From: Paraburkholderia acidicola
GTDB taxonomy: Bacteria > Pseudomonadota > Gammaproteobacteria > Burkholderiales > Burkholderiaceae
Reading direction: 5' to 3'
DNA: 64,000 nucleotides
Assembly: GCF_002362315.1 (NCBI RefSeq)
Contig: NZ_MTZV01000006.1
Span: forward strand, 2,232,001 to 2,296,000
Of the stretch, positions 17,440-24,958 are shown one piece after another; positions within the stretch are counted from its first letter, which is position 1; each line of letters begins with the position of its first letter. Below the pieces are notes generated by a model. The model searched no databases, was not told the DNA's origin, and worked only from the letters and a program-made list of their open reading frames with translations. The translations under genes were made by a program, and so were the position numbers.

Positions 17440-18141
17440 TCACGCGCTACTACGCGCATACCCCGCGAACGGCCGGTTCGGCCGCACCTGCCCGTCGCCC
17501 ACCTGCACGACCTGATCGCCAAACGCGGCGACATCGTCGGGATCGTGTGTGATCAGCAGCATCGGGATATCGAGGCGCGCCTGCAGATCCGACAGTTCAC
17601 GTCGCATACGTTCGCGTAACGCGTAATCGAGCGCGGAGAAGGGCTCATCGAGCAGCAACAGTTGCGGTTGTGCGACGAGCGCACGCGCCAGTGCGACACG
17701 TTGTTTCTGCCCACCCGACAACTGCGCCGGATGATTGCGCGCCACGCTCTGCAGATCGAGCGCATTCACCCAGTAGTCGACATCCGGATGATCGAATCGC
17801 GCGCGCGGATTCAGCCAGCCCGGTTGCAGACCAAAGCCGATGTTCTGGCGCACGTTCAGATGCGGAAACAGCGCGTAGTCCTGAAACAGATACGCGACCT
17901 TGCGCTGCTGCGGCTTCAGATCGATGCCGCGTGCACTATCGAACAGCGCAGCGTCGTTCAGCACGATCGATCCTTCATCGGGCCGCAGCAAACCGGCGAT
18001 CGCCTGCAGCGTCAGGCTCTTGCCCGCGCCCGATGGACCGAACAGCACGACCCGCTGTTCGGTTGCGGCGAACGCGATGTCGAGCGTGAAGCGATGCCCG
18101 GCGCTTGCAAGGGTTTTGCGGATGTCGACGGTGAGTGGCAT
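17440..18141 (-). CDS. modC: Molybdate ABC transporter ATP-binding protein
   Basis: 233 residues. Walker A GPSGAGKS (~36), signature LSGGQKQRVALARAL (~140), Walker B LLLLDEPFSALD (~161) and the H-loop LITHD (~196) are all present. Unlike E. coli ModC (~350 residues), it lacks the C-terminal molybdate-binding (MOP) domain, so feedback regulation through that domain is absent. It is the third gene of modABC; the modB stop is 1 base upstream of its start. Confidence 0.88.
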   Translation of the reverse strand: MPLTVDIRKTLASAGHRFTLDIAFAATEQRVVLFGPSGAGKSLTLQAIAGLLRPDEGSIVLNDAALFDSARGIDLKPQQRKVAYLFQDYALFPHLNVRQNIGFGLQPGWLNPRARFDHPDVDYWVNALDLQSVARNHPAQLSGGQKQRVALARALVAQPQLLLLDEPFSALDYALRERMRRELSDLQARLDIPMLLITHDPDDVAAFGDQVVQVGDGQVRPNRPFAGYARSSA

Positions 18142-18142
18142 A

Positions 18143-18817
18143 TCAGCGGGACGTGAGCAGCGAATGTTGCGGCACGAGCCGTCCCGCGAGCACGAGAATC
18201 ACCACGCAGGTGACCGACGTGACGAGCACGAGGAAATTGGCCGTAGCATCGTCGCCGGCCTGGACCGCTGCATAGACCGCTACCGACAACGTCTGCGTAC
18301 GTCCCGGCAGATTGCCCGCGATCATCAGCGTCGCGCCAAATTCGCCGAGCGCGCGTGCAAATGCGAGCAGTGTGCCGGCGAGAATGCCGCGCGCGGCGAG
18401 CGGCAGCGTCACGCGAAAGAAGATGCCGGCTTCCGTGATGCCGAGCGTGCGAGCCGCGCGCTCGAGCTGCGGATCGACCGCTTCGAAGGCGGCGCGCGCC
18501 GATTTCAGCACCAGCGGAAACGCGACCACCATCGATGCGATTACCGCGCCCTGCCACGTGAACACCAGCTGGATACCGAGCCGGTCGAGCCACGCGCCGA
18601 ATACACCGCGCCGGCCGAGCAGCACGAGCAGGTAATAGCCGAGCACGGTGGGCGGCATCACGAGCGGCAGCGTCAACAGCGAATCGACGAGATCGCGCGC
18701 GCCCGAGCGCCAGCGCGCGAGCCCGAAGCCCGCGGCGACGCCGAACACGAGATTGAGCGCGGTCGCCCAGCCGGCGACCTTCAGCGATAACAGCAGCGGA
18801 ACCCAGGCCTGTTGCAT
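18143..18817 (-). CDS. modB: Molybdate ABC transporter permease
   Basis: 224 residues from ATG 18815-18817 (MQQAWVPLLLSLK). The longer frame start at 18922 runs into modA and was rejected. Five to six membrane helices are present, with the permease EAA motif seen as ARTLGITEAGIFFRVTLPLA (~135-155). It forms the channel for molybdate import together with ModA and ModC. The gene starts 22 bases after the modA stop. Confidence 0.9.
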   Translation of the reverse strand: MQQAWVPLLLSLKVAGWATALNLVFGVAAGFGLARWRSGARDLVDSLLTLPLVMPPTVLGYYLLVLLGRRGVFGAWLDRLGIQLVFTWQGAVIASMVVAFPLVLKSARAAFEAVDPQLERAARTLGITEAGIFFRVTLPLAARGILAGTLLAFARALGEFGATLMIAGNLPGRTQTLSVAVYAAVQAGDDATANFLVLVTSVTCVVILVLAGRLVPQHSLLTSR

Positions 18818-18839
18818 GGCGGAGCGGGGCGGGCGGCGT

Positions 18840-19616
18840 CTAGTGAGCTGGCTTGAAGCCGTATTTGCCGAGCACCGCCTGGCCCTCCGGCGACAGCACG
18901 AACGCAATGAACGCCTGCGCATCCGCTGCGTGCTTGCTGCCTTCCACTTGTGCGATCGGGTAAGTGATCGGCGTCTGCGTCGGCACCGTCAATGCGACTT
19001 TCACGCGATCGGGCATGACCGCCGCGTCGGTGCCGAACACGAAGCCTGCATCGACTTCGCCGCGCGACACGTAGTCGAGGCTCTGCCGCACATTGGCCGC
19101 AAGCACACCCTTCGCACTGACCGCATCCCACGCGCCCGCCGCTTTCAGCGCGCCTTCCGTATACCGGCCGACCGGTACCGACGCCGGATCGCCATAGGCA
19201 ACGCGTTTCACGCTTGCCGTAGTCAGTTCGTTAAGCGAAGCGGGCGCGAAGCGGCTATCCGACGGCACGATCAGGACCAGCGAATTGGCCGCGAAGTCCT
19301 TGCGCGTAGCGGGCACGATGACTTTTTCGGCGGCGGCCTTGTCCATCGCTTTTTGATCAGCGGAGGCGAAGACATCGGCGGGTGCGCCTTTGGCGATCTG
19401 CTGCATCAGTACGTCCGATGCGCCGAAATTCAGCAGTACTTTCGTGCCGGGATGCTGTTGCTCGAACGCATCGCTGACAGCTTTGAACGCGTTGGTGAGA
19501 CTGGCTGCCGCGGACACGACGAGATCGTCGGCACGTGCGTTGGCGCTGATAAAGAGCGATGCGGCGCCGACGGCGAGGAGCGCATGCTGCAGAAGACGAC
19601 GACGGGACAGGGACAT
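18840..19616 (-). CDS. modA: Periplasmic molybdate-binding protein
   Basis: 258 residues. A signal peptide occupies ~1-29 (basic LSRRRLLQHALLAVG, ending ANARA). The mature protein opens with DDLVVSAAASLTNAFKAV, the ligand-binding Ser-Ala-Ala-Ser motif of ModA, and further on has FNFG-like LLNFGASD. It captures molybdate in the periplasm for ModBC. It is first in a tight modABC operon. A ModE-box-like sequence lies about 45 bases upstream. Confidence 0.9.
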   Translation of the reverse strand: MSLSRRRLLQHALLAVGAASLFISANARADDLVVSAAASLTNAFKAVSDAFEQQHPGTKVLLNFGASDVLMQQIAKGAPADVFASADQKAMDKAAAEKVIVPATRKDFAANSLVLIVPSDSRFAPASLNELTTASVKRVAYGDPASVPVGRYTEGALKAAGAWDAVSAKGVLAANVRQSLDYVSRGEVDAGFVFGTDAAVMPDRVKVALTVPTQTPITYPIAQVEGSKHAADAQAFIAFVLSPEGQAVLGKYGFKPAH

Positions 19617-19660
19617 GATGCGGAGGCCGGGCGGACCGGTCGGTGGGTGGAAAGCGCCAT

Positions 19661-19684
19661 CGTAATATACGGAGCGCTATAACG
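19661..19684 (-). promoter_or_regulatory. Possible ModE-box upstream of modABC
   Basis: CGTAATATA, eight bases, then TATAACG form an imperfect inverted repeat whose TATA/AACG halves resemble the known ModE operator half-sites. Its position 45-68 bases upstream of modA fits repression by molybdate-loaded ModE. No modE gene is in the window. Confidence 0.4.
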
Positions 19685-19737
19685 GCCGCATCGATCCGTC
19701 GATGATCAGCATAGCCGCGACCGCATAACGCCGACGG

Positions 19738-20436
19738 TCAGGCCTTTGTGGAAGCGGGAGGCAGGGCGTTGCCGGTCTGCGAGATCGGCGCGCCCGCTGG
19801 CAGGCTGTCATGGCCGGCCTTCCAGCGGGCGCGGACGAACGGCCGGTCGTGGCCGGACACCTTCAGCGCGAGATGCGTGACCCAGCGGTGGGTCGGCACG
19901 CGGACGTCGTGCAGAGCAAACGTCAGGATGGCAAGACTGAGCGCCACCGCTGCCGCCGACAGTCGTCCCGGCGCCGCATGCCACGACCAGCGGATGAACA
20001 CCAGGGCGGTCAGCGCCCCGACGAGGCAACCGGTAATCGCTTCAGAAGGCGAGTGCGCATCGAGCACCACGCGCGACAGCGCGACCGCGACGCCCGCGGC
20101 GAGGCCGAGCACCACACCGATCACCCGTATGGTGGGCCGCGTGGGCAGCAGCATCAGGAAGAGTGCGACTGGATAGACGGCCGTCGATAGCATCGCGTGG
20201 CCGCTCAGGCCGGTGAAGTCCCAGACGCGCACGCCGACCCCCCAGCCGAGGAACGCCAGTTTCGTGACCGTTACCAGGACCACGGCGACGCCGAGCAGCA
20301 GCAGCCATCCGGCGGCCATCCGCCACGTATAGCCGACGGCGAGCCAGAGCGCGATGGCGATCGCGAGCGGCAGGGTCAGGCCGGCGCCGCCGAGACTCGT
20401 AATCGAATACCACAAATGGGTGGGCAAATCAGGCAT
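19738..20436 (-). CDS. PAP2 family phosphatase, membrane-bound
   Basis: 232 residues from ATG 20434-20436 (MPDLPTHLWYSITSLG). There are about five transmembrane segments. The PAP2 motif set is partial but recognisable: TGLSGHAMLSTAVYPVAL (SGH, ~75) and SRVVLDAHSPSEAITGCLVG (SR-x5-H, ~120). The usual first KxxxxxxRP motif is not clear. Such enzymes dephosphorylate lipid phosphates such as undecaprenyl pyrophosphate or phosphatidate at the membrane. The ~45-residue C-terminal tail is soluble. Confidence 0.78.
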   Translation of the reverse strand: MPDLPTHLWYSITSLGGAGLTLPLAIAIALWLAVGYTWRMAAGWLLLLGVAVVLVTVTKLAFLGWGVGVRVWDFTGLSGHAMLSTAVYPVALFLMLLPTRPTIRVIGVVLGLAAGVAVALSRVVLDAHSPSEAITGCLVGALTALVFIRWSWHAAPGRLSAAAVALSLAILTFALHDVRVPTHRWVTHLALKVSGHDRPFVRARWKAGHDSLPAGAPISQTGNALPPASTKA

Positions 20437-20733
20437 GGGAGCGATGCGACACAGGCCGCGTAGAATCGGGTCGAAGGATCCGGATACAGGATTAACGCGC
20501 GAGCCGCATAGACGGGCAGACAACACGTCGAACATCATTTCTGCCCGCCAGTATAAACGGGGCTGCTGGTTCGGCGGGGCGGCCAACTGTGCGCCGCCAC
20601 GCGAAACAGAGCATAAACCGCCATTTTCAGGATGCCAGCATCGCGACGAGATTGATGTTATTGTGCATTGCACAATTGCGTCGATTACCCGGCGCGAACC
20701 TATGGGTACCGGCCCTTTCTTGTGAGGTCCCCG
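20437..20733. other. Divergent intergenic region between PAP2 and PHB-depolymerase-like genes
   Basis: Nearly 300 bases without a gene. The only clear element is the palindrome at 20660-20676 close to the rightward gene. The rest shows no tRNA, terminator or conserved small ORF. Confidence 0.5.
20660..20676. promoter_or_regulatory. Perfect palindrome upstream of the PHB-depolymerase-like gene
   Basis: ATTGTGCA-T-TGCACAAT is an 8-bp perfect inverted repeat around one central base, 58 bases before the ATG. TGC/GCA-rich palindromes are the kind of site bound by PhaR/PhbF repressors of polyhydroxybutyrate genes, which fits the downstream gene. That link is an inference. Confidence 0.55.
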
Positions 20734-21906
20734 ATGGCAAAGAATCTGACGAAACTCTGGCTGGGCGGGCTGAAGCGGCTACTGGCGGTGCAGACCGAGT
20801 ATGTCGAGTCCGCGACGAAGAAGCGCAAGCCGCTGCGGCAGGCCCGTCCGAAACCGGTCGCGAGACCGGCGGTCAAGGCGCGGGCGGCGGAAACGCGCGA
20901 GAAGCCGGCGGCGAGCGCGCGCGAGTCGCGGGTTCGTCCGCGGGCGGCTGCGTGGGCGGGCGGCGCATGGACACGCTCGTTCCATTCGGCGCCGGCCGCT
21001 GCCGGCCGCCTCGTCAACCACCTTCACTACGGCCTGTACATTCCGGCCGGCAAGGCGCTCGCGCCGATGCCGCTCGTCGTGATGCTGCACGGCTGCCAGC
21101 AATCAGTCGATGAATTCGCCGAAGGTACGCGGATGAACCTGCTGGCCGACCGGTTCGGCTTCGCCGTCGTCTATCCCGAACAGTCGAAGCACGTCCATGC
21201 GCACCGCTGCTGGCACTGGTACGACACCAGCGATCACGCGGGCGGCGCGGAAATCCGCGCGGTTGCGTCGCTGGTGGACGAACTCGTCGCCGAGCATGGG
21301 TTCGACGGTGAACGGGTGTATGTGGCAGGTATCTCGGCGGGAGCGGGGCTCGCCTCGCTGCTCGCAATCCATTACCCGTGGCGTTTCGCGGCCGTGGCGC
21401 TGCATTCCGGGCCGGCGCTCGGCGAGGCGCATTCCGGCATCGCCGGTATGGACGTCATGCGGCGCGGCACGCGCCAGGACCCGGTCGAACTGATCGACCA
21501 GGCCGTCGATGTCGCGACCTATCCTGGCATGCCGGCGATCATCATCCATGGCGACGCCGACCAGGTGGTCGCGCCGGTCAATTCGGATCAACTGGCGCTG
21601 CAGTTCGCGCGGCTGAACGGCTTTGTGGGCGCGGACGGCGGGTGGAAAACCGGCGAAATCCGCGAGGACCGCAAAGCCAGCGTCGTGACACGCGACTACC
21701 TGCGCAGCGGCCGGCGCGTGATCCGCCTGTGCCACGTGGCCGGGCTGTCGCACGCGTGGAGCGGTGGCGACGACGCGGTGCCGTTCCATTCGTCCAAAGG
21801 GCCCGACGCGAGCGCGTTGCTGTGGGAGTTCTTCAAGCACCAGCGGCGCTTGGGCGCCTCGGCCGAGCTGGACGCAGCGGCGGCCAGCGTGCCGGCAGGA
21901 CGCTGA
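20734..21906 (+). CDS. PHB-depolymerase-type alpha/beta hydrolase (esterase)
   Basis: 390 residues from ATG 20734 after GAGG. The catalytic domain (from ~85) has the oxyanion-hole HGCQQ (119-123), the nucleophile Ser201 in GISAGAG, Asp in IIHGDADQVV and the late His in GLSHAWSGGD. This is the type-1 catalytic domain of short-chain PHA depolymerases. There is no signal peptide. Instead the first ~75 residues are an amphipathic start (MAKNLTKLWLGGLKRLLAV) and a Lys/Arg/Ala-rich tail, which could bind PHB granules or nucleic acid. It is probably intracellular, acting on PHB or on other esters. Confidence 0.8.
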   Translation: MAKNLTKLWLGGLKRLLAVQTEYVESATKKRKPLRQARPKPVARPAVKARAAETREKPAASARESRVRPRAAAWAGGAWTRSFHSAPAAAGRLVNHLHYGLYIPAGKALAPMPLVVMLHGCQQSVDEFAEGTRMNLLADRFGFAVVYPEQSKHVHAHRCWHWYDTSDHAGGAEIRAVASLVDELVAEHGFDGERVYVAGISAGAGLASLLAIHYPWRFAAVALHSGPALGEAHSGIAGMDVMRRGTRQDPVELIDQAVDVATYPGMPAIIIHGDADQVVAPVNSDQLALQFARLNGFVGADGGWKTGEIREDRKASVVTRDYLRSGRRVIRLCHVAGLSHAWSGGDDAVPFHSSKGPDASALLWEFFKHQRRLGASAELDAAAASVPAGR

Positions 21907-21948
21907 ACATCCGGGTAGAGGCCCCGCTCGACGTGAGGGCTAGCCAAG

Positions 21949-22000
21949 AACTAGGGTTTTCCCCTATAATCAGGGTTATTAACTAGGTATTAACCCTAGT
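21949..22000. promoter_or_regulatory. Inverted-repeat promoter region of the DUF3563 gene
   Basis: AACTAGGGTT (21949-21958) and AACCCTAGT (21992-22000) are inverted copies around a TATAAT box (21965-21970). A further inner inverted pair, GGGTTA (21973-21978) and TAACCC (21990-21995), surrounds another ACTAGG. The whole block sits 20-70 bases before the start codon and looks like an operator or mRNA-leader hairpin. Confidence 0.5.
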
Positions 22001-22019
22001 CACTCCCTGAGGTTTGATC

Positions 22020-22196
22020 ATGTATCTGCTGAGCCGCCTGTTTTTGTTCCTGACGAAGTCGTCCGATGTGGCCGCCAAAGAGCGCCAGGACGCCTACCTG
22101 TCCGAAGCCACCGATCTCTACGATCTGGAATTCCGCATGCGCAAGCTTGACCGTGAAGCGTCGAGCCGTCATCCGTCGTGGATGAACCAGTTCTAA
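22020..22196 (+). CDS. DUF3563 family small protein
   Basis: 58 residues from ATG 22020 behind TGAGG. The length and pattern are those of DUF3563, short proteins common in Burkholderiales: a hydrophobic start (YLLSRLFLFLTKSSD), an acidic central helix (SEATDLYDLEFRMRKLD) and a terminal RHPSWMNQF. The function is unknown. The gene has an elaborate leader with inverted repeats and is probably strongly expressed or conditionally regulated. It ends 19 bases before the convergent photolyase gene. Confidence 0.85.
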   Translation: MYLLSRLFLFLTKSSDVAAKERQDAYLSEATDLYDLEFRMRKLDREASSRHPSWMNQF

Positions 22197-22215
22197 TTCA
22201 CCGGTTGCAACACGA

Positions 22216-23700
22216 TTACTTGCCGAAACGCGCGAGCGTGCGTTGTCGCGCATCGGCATGATCGACGATGGGTCGCGGATAGTGCTCCCCGAGCACCACG
22301 CCCCACTGCGCTAGTTGATCCGTATCTGCCGTCCACGGTGCGTGTAGCCATTTCGGCGGCACGTTCGCGAGTTGCGGCAGGTAGCGCTTGATAAAGCGAC
22401 CCTGCGGATCGAATTTCTCCGATTGTGTGACCGGATTGAAAATCCGGAACCATGGCTGCGCATCGCATCCTGTCGATGCTGCCCATTGCCATCCGCCGTT
22501 GTTCGCGGCGAAGTCGAAATCGTTCAGTTGTTCGGCGAAATAGCGCTCCCCGCGCCGCCAGTCGATACCCAGATCCTTCACCAGAAAACTCGCGGTCACC
22601 ATCCGCAGACGGTTATGCATATAGCCCGTCTGATTGAGTTGCAGCATCGCGGCGTCGATCAACGGATAGCCCGTGCGGCCCTCGCACCATGCTGCGAAAG
22701 CCGCTTCCGCTGACGGACCGTGTTCCCATCTGAGCGCAGCATATTCCTCCTTGAATGACGCGCCAGCCGCGAGCCGCGGATGGTGCGCGAGCACCATGAA
22801 GTAAAACTCCCGCCAGACAAGCTCCGACAGCCACGTTGCGGCACCCGCACCGTCAGGTTGTAGCGAGCGCTCGTAAGCAAGTCGCGCCAGAGTGCGGATC
22901 GACACCGTGCCGAAGCGCAGATGCACGGATAGATAGCTCGGGCCTTTCGCAGCCGGAAAATCGCGCCACTCGGCGTAGCTGTCGATACGCGTCGCGAAAT
23001 CGTCGAGGAGCTGTTGTCCGCCACTCATGCCGGCGGGCAGCTTCAGCTCGGTGAAGTTGCTGGCTGTGAAACCCAGTTGCGCAAGCGTCGGCAGACCGTG
23101 ATCGAGATGGGCAGGCGGCGCGCCGAGACGATCGATGTAGGCGTCGACTGGATAGGGTTTCAGGTCGAATGCGGTGAGGTTCTTGAGCCACGCATTCTTG
23201 TACGGCGTGAAGACCGAGAAGGGCTTCTGCTGGCCCGTCAGAATCTCGTCACGCTCGAAAATGACCTGATCCTTGAACGTGACCAGTTCACGCTGTGCGT
23301 CGGCGAGCGACTCGCGTACGGCCTCATCGCGTTCGATCGCGGCAGGCTCGTAGTCGTGATTGGTGAAGACTGCATCGACGGCGAGTTGCCCAGCGAGTGC
23401 CGGCAAGACTGCACGCGGATCACCGTGTAGAACGATCAGACCACCACCGTATCCGCGCAGCGCGCTGTCCAGTTCCGCTAGCGATGCCAGGATGAATTCG
23501 ACACGACGGTCCTCGGGCGTGTTGCGCGACGCATCGATGAGCGGCTGCAGGATCGTCGTATCGAACACGAACACGCACCAGACCCGACGACAATGCTTGA
23601 GCGCGTAGTAAAGCGCCGCGTGATCGCTGCTGCGCAGATCGCGGCGAAACCAGACGAGGCCAGTATCGAAGTCAGTCTGCGAGTGTCGGGTGCGTGTCAT
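22216..23700 (-). CDS. phrB: Deoxyribodipyrimidine (CPD) photolyase
   Basis: 494 residues, the usual length. The N-terminal antenna domain starts GLVWFRRDLRSSDHAAL. The C-terminal FAD domain contains WRRGERYFAEQLNDFDFAAN and NGGWQWAASTGCDAQP, the class I photolyase signature, followed by RIFNPVTQSEKFDPQGRFIK. It repairs cyclobutane pyrimidine dimers using blue light, FAD and a folate or deazaflavin antenna. It stands alone on the minus strand. Confidence 0.93.
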   Translation of the reverse strand: MTRTRHSQTDFDTGLVWFRRDLRSSDHAALYYALKHCRRVWCVFVFDTTILQPLIDASRNTPEDRRVEFILASLAELDSALRGYGGGLIVLHGDPRAVLPALAGQLAVDAVFTNHDYEPAAIERDEAVRESLADAQRELVTFKDQVIFERDEILTGQQKPFSVFTPYKNAWLKNLTAFDLKPYPVDAYIDRLGAPPAHLDHGLPTLAQLGFTASNFTELKLPAGMSGGQQLLDDFATRIDSYAEWRDFPAAKGPSYLSVHLRFGTVSIRTLARLAYERSLQPDGAGAATWLSELVWREFYFMVLAHHPRLAAGASFKEEYAALRWEHGPSAEAAFAAWCEGRTGYPLIDAAMLQLNQTGYMHNRLRMVTASFLVKDLGIDWRRGERYFAEQLNDFDFAANNGGWQWAASTGCDAQPWFRIFNPVTQSEKFDPQGRFIKRYLPQLANVPPKWLHAPWTADTDQLAQWGVVLGEHYPRPIVDHADARQRTLARFGK

Positions 23701-23794
23701 GTGAGTCGTTGGACGTAAAAGACACGCCTATCCGGTCGTGGCAGGCAGCAGTCAGTGCCGCCGAAGATAACACTGCCCGCCGCCGGCCGCCGCT

Positions 23795-24214
23795 TCAGAC
23801 GATCCGCACGCGCACATCGACGTTGTTGCGCGTTGCGTTCGAGTACGGGCACACCGTGTGCGCTGTATCGACCAGTTCGCGTGCGGCGGCTTCGTCGAGA
23901 CCCGGCAGCGATACCCGCAGTTCGATGTCGAGTGCAAAGCCGCCCTTATCGTTCGGACCGACGCCGACATCGGCGGTGACGGTCGTGTCGGCCGGCAGCG
24001 CCTGCTTGTGCTGGCCCGCGACGAATTTCATCGCGCTCAGAAAGCATGCCGAATAGCCTGCGGCGAACAGTTGCTCGGGGTTCGTGCCCGCTGCGCCGTT
24101 CCCGCCCAGCTCGCGCGGGGCGGCCAGTTGTACGTCGAGTGCCTTGTCGGAAGAAACGGCCCGGCCGTCGCGGCCGCCGGTGCTGGTGGCGGTTGCCTTG
24201 TAGAGTACGCTCAT
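23795..24214 (-). CDS. ohr: Organic hydroperoxide resistance protein Ohr
   Basis: 139 residues from ATG 24212-24214 (MSVLYKATATSTGGRDG). The two redox cysteines are in AGYSACFLSAM (~60) and HTVCPYSNATRNN (~125), as in Ohr rather than OsmC. It reduces organic peroxides with lipoyl-dependent recycling in the cytoplasm. The gene lies downstream of its regulator ohrR on the same strand, with a palindrome in the 188-base gap, so it has its own peroxide-inducible promoter. Confidence 0.92.
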   Translation of the reverse strand: MSVLYKATATSTGGRDGRAVSSDKALDVQLAAPRELGGNGAAGTNPEQLFAAGYSACFLSAMKFVAGQHKQALPADTTVTADVGVGPNDKGGFALDIELRVSLPGLDEAAARELVDTAHTVCPYSNATRNNVDVRVRIV

Positions 24215-24313
24215 GGTTGCTGCTCCTGTTTCGTGGCGTGGATGAGTGCTGCGATAACCGGCGGTTGCCACTGTCGCGTCGGGCATCGAAAATGGATACG
24301 ACGAATGAATAGT

Positions 24314-24330
24314 ACACTAATTGTTAGTGT
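24314..24330 (-). promoter_or_regulatory. OhrR operator candidate at the ohr promoter
   Basis: ACACTAA-TTG-TTAGTGT is a perfect 7-bp inverted repeat 100 bases upstream of ohr. On the minus strand TTGCAC and TATTCA lie 17 bases apart around it, so a bound repressor would cover the promoter. Confidence 0.6.
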
Positions 24331-24402
24331 GCAAACTAAATTATGCAGGGCACCCAACATATGGAATTCACCGATGGTGGCTCAGGACAAACCCACGCCG
24401 CG

Positions 24403-24855
24403 TTATCTGTCGAGATACTCGTGCAACGTGCTGCGCAGCGCGGTCAGGTCGTCGCGCAGGCGCATCAGGAAGTCGGGCGTGCGCTGGGTTGCGCAGAATA
24501 ATTCCGCGGGCACCTCGCGCGCCGAACGTTTGAGTGTCGTGCCGGAGCGGGTGAGCCGGATATACACGAGGCGCTCGTCCTCGGTGCCGCGCACCCGTTC
24601 GATATAACCCTGGGCCTCGAGGCGCTTCAGGAGTGGCGTCACCGTGGCCGAATCGAGATTCAGGCGGGCAGCGATGTCCTTCACCGTCAGGTCGTCGCTT
24701 TCCCACAGCACCAGCATCGCCAGATATTGCGGATAGGTGAGACCGAGTTTGTCGAGTAGCGGCTTATACACCTTCGTCATCGCAAGCGACGTCGAATAGA
24801 GCGCGAAGCAGAGCTGGTCGTCGAGCGTGAGCGGGGGAGCGGGGCGCTGGGTCAT
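24403..24855 (-). CDS. ohrR: MarR-family organic peroxide sensor OhrR
   Basis: 150 residues. The reactive cysteine is in DDQLCFALYSTS (~16), the position used by OhrR for peroxide sensing. The winged helix is KDIAARLNLDSATVTPLLKRLE (~59-80), and the family's Tyr-containing PQYLAMLVLW segment is present. It represses ohr, and probably itself, until the Cys is oxidised. Palindromes near both promoters support this. Confidence 0.92.
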   Translation of the reverse strand: MTQRPAPPLTLDDQLCFALYSTSLAMTKVYKPLLDKLGLTYPQYLAMLVLWESDDLTVKDIAARLNLDSATVTPLLKRLEAQGYIERVRGTEDERLVYIRLTRSGTTLKRSAREVPAELFCATQRTPDFLMRLRDDLTALRSTLHEYLDR

Positions 24856-24875
24856 GATGGATCTCGTCGGTGGAA

Positions 24876-24898
24876 AGCGTGCAAATGAATTGCACGCT
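24876..24898 (-). promoter_or_regulatory. Operator candidate at the ohrR promoter
   Basis: AGCGTGCAA-ATGAA-TTGCACGCT is a perfect 9-bp inverted repeat starting 21 bases upstream of the ohrR ATG. It shares the GTGCA half with sequence next to the ohr operator, which fits autorepression by OhrR. Confidence 0.6.
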
Positions 24899-24958
24899 AA
24901 CCATTGTGCCGCAACTTCGCGCGAGCGACGAGCGTGCCGGGAGCCGGCACGTGGCGTA

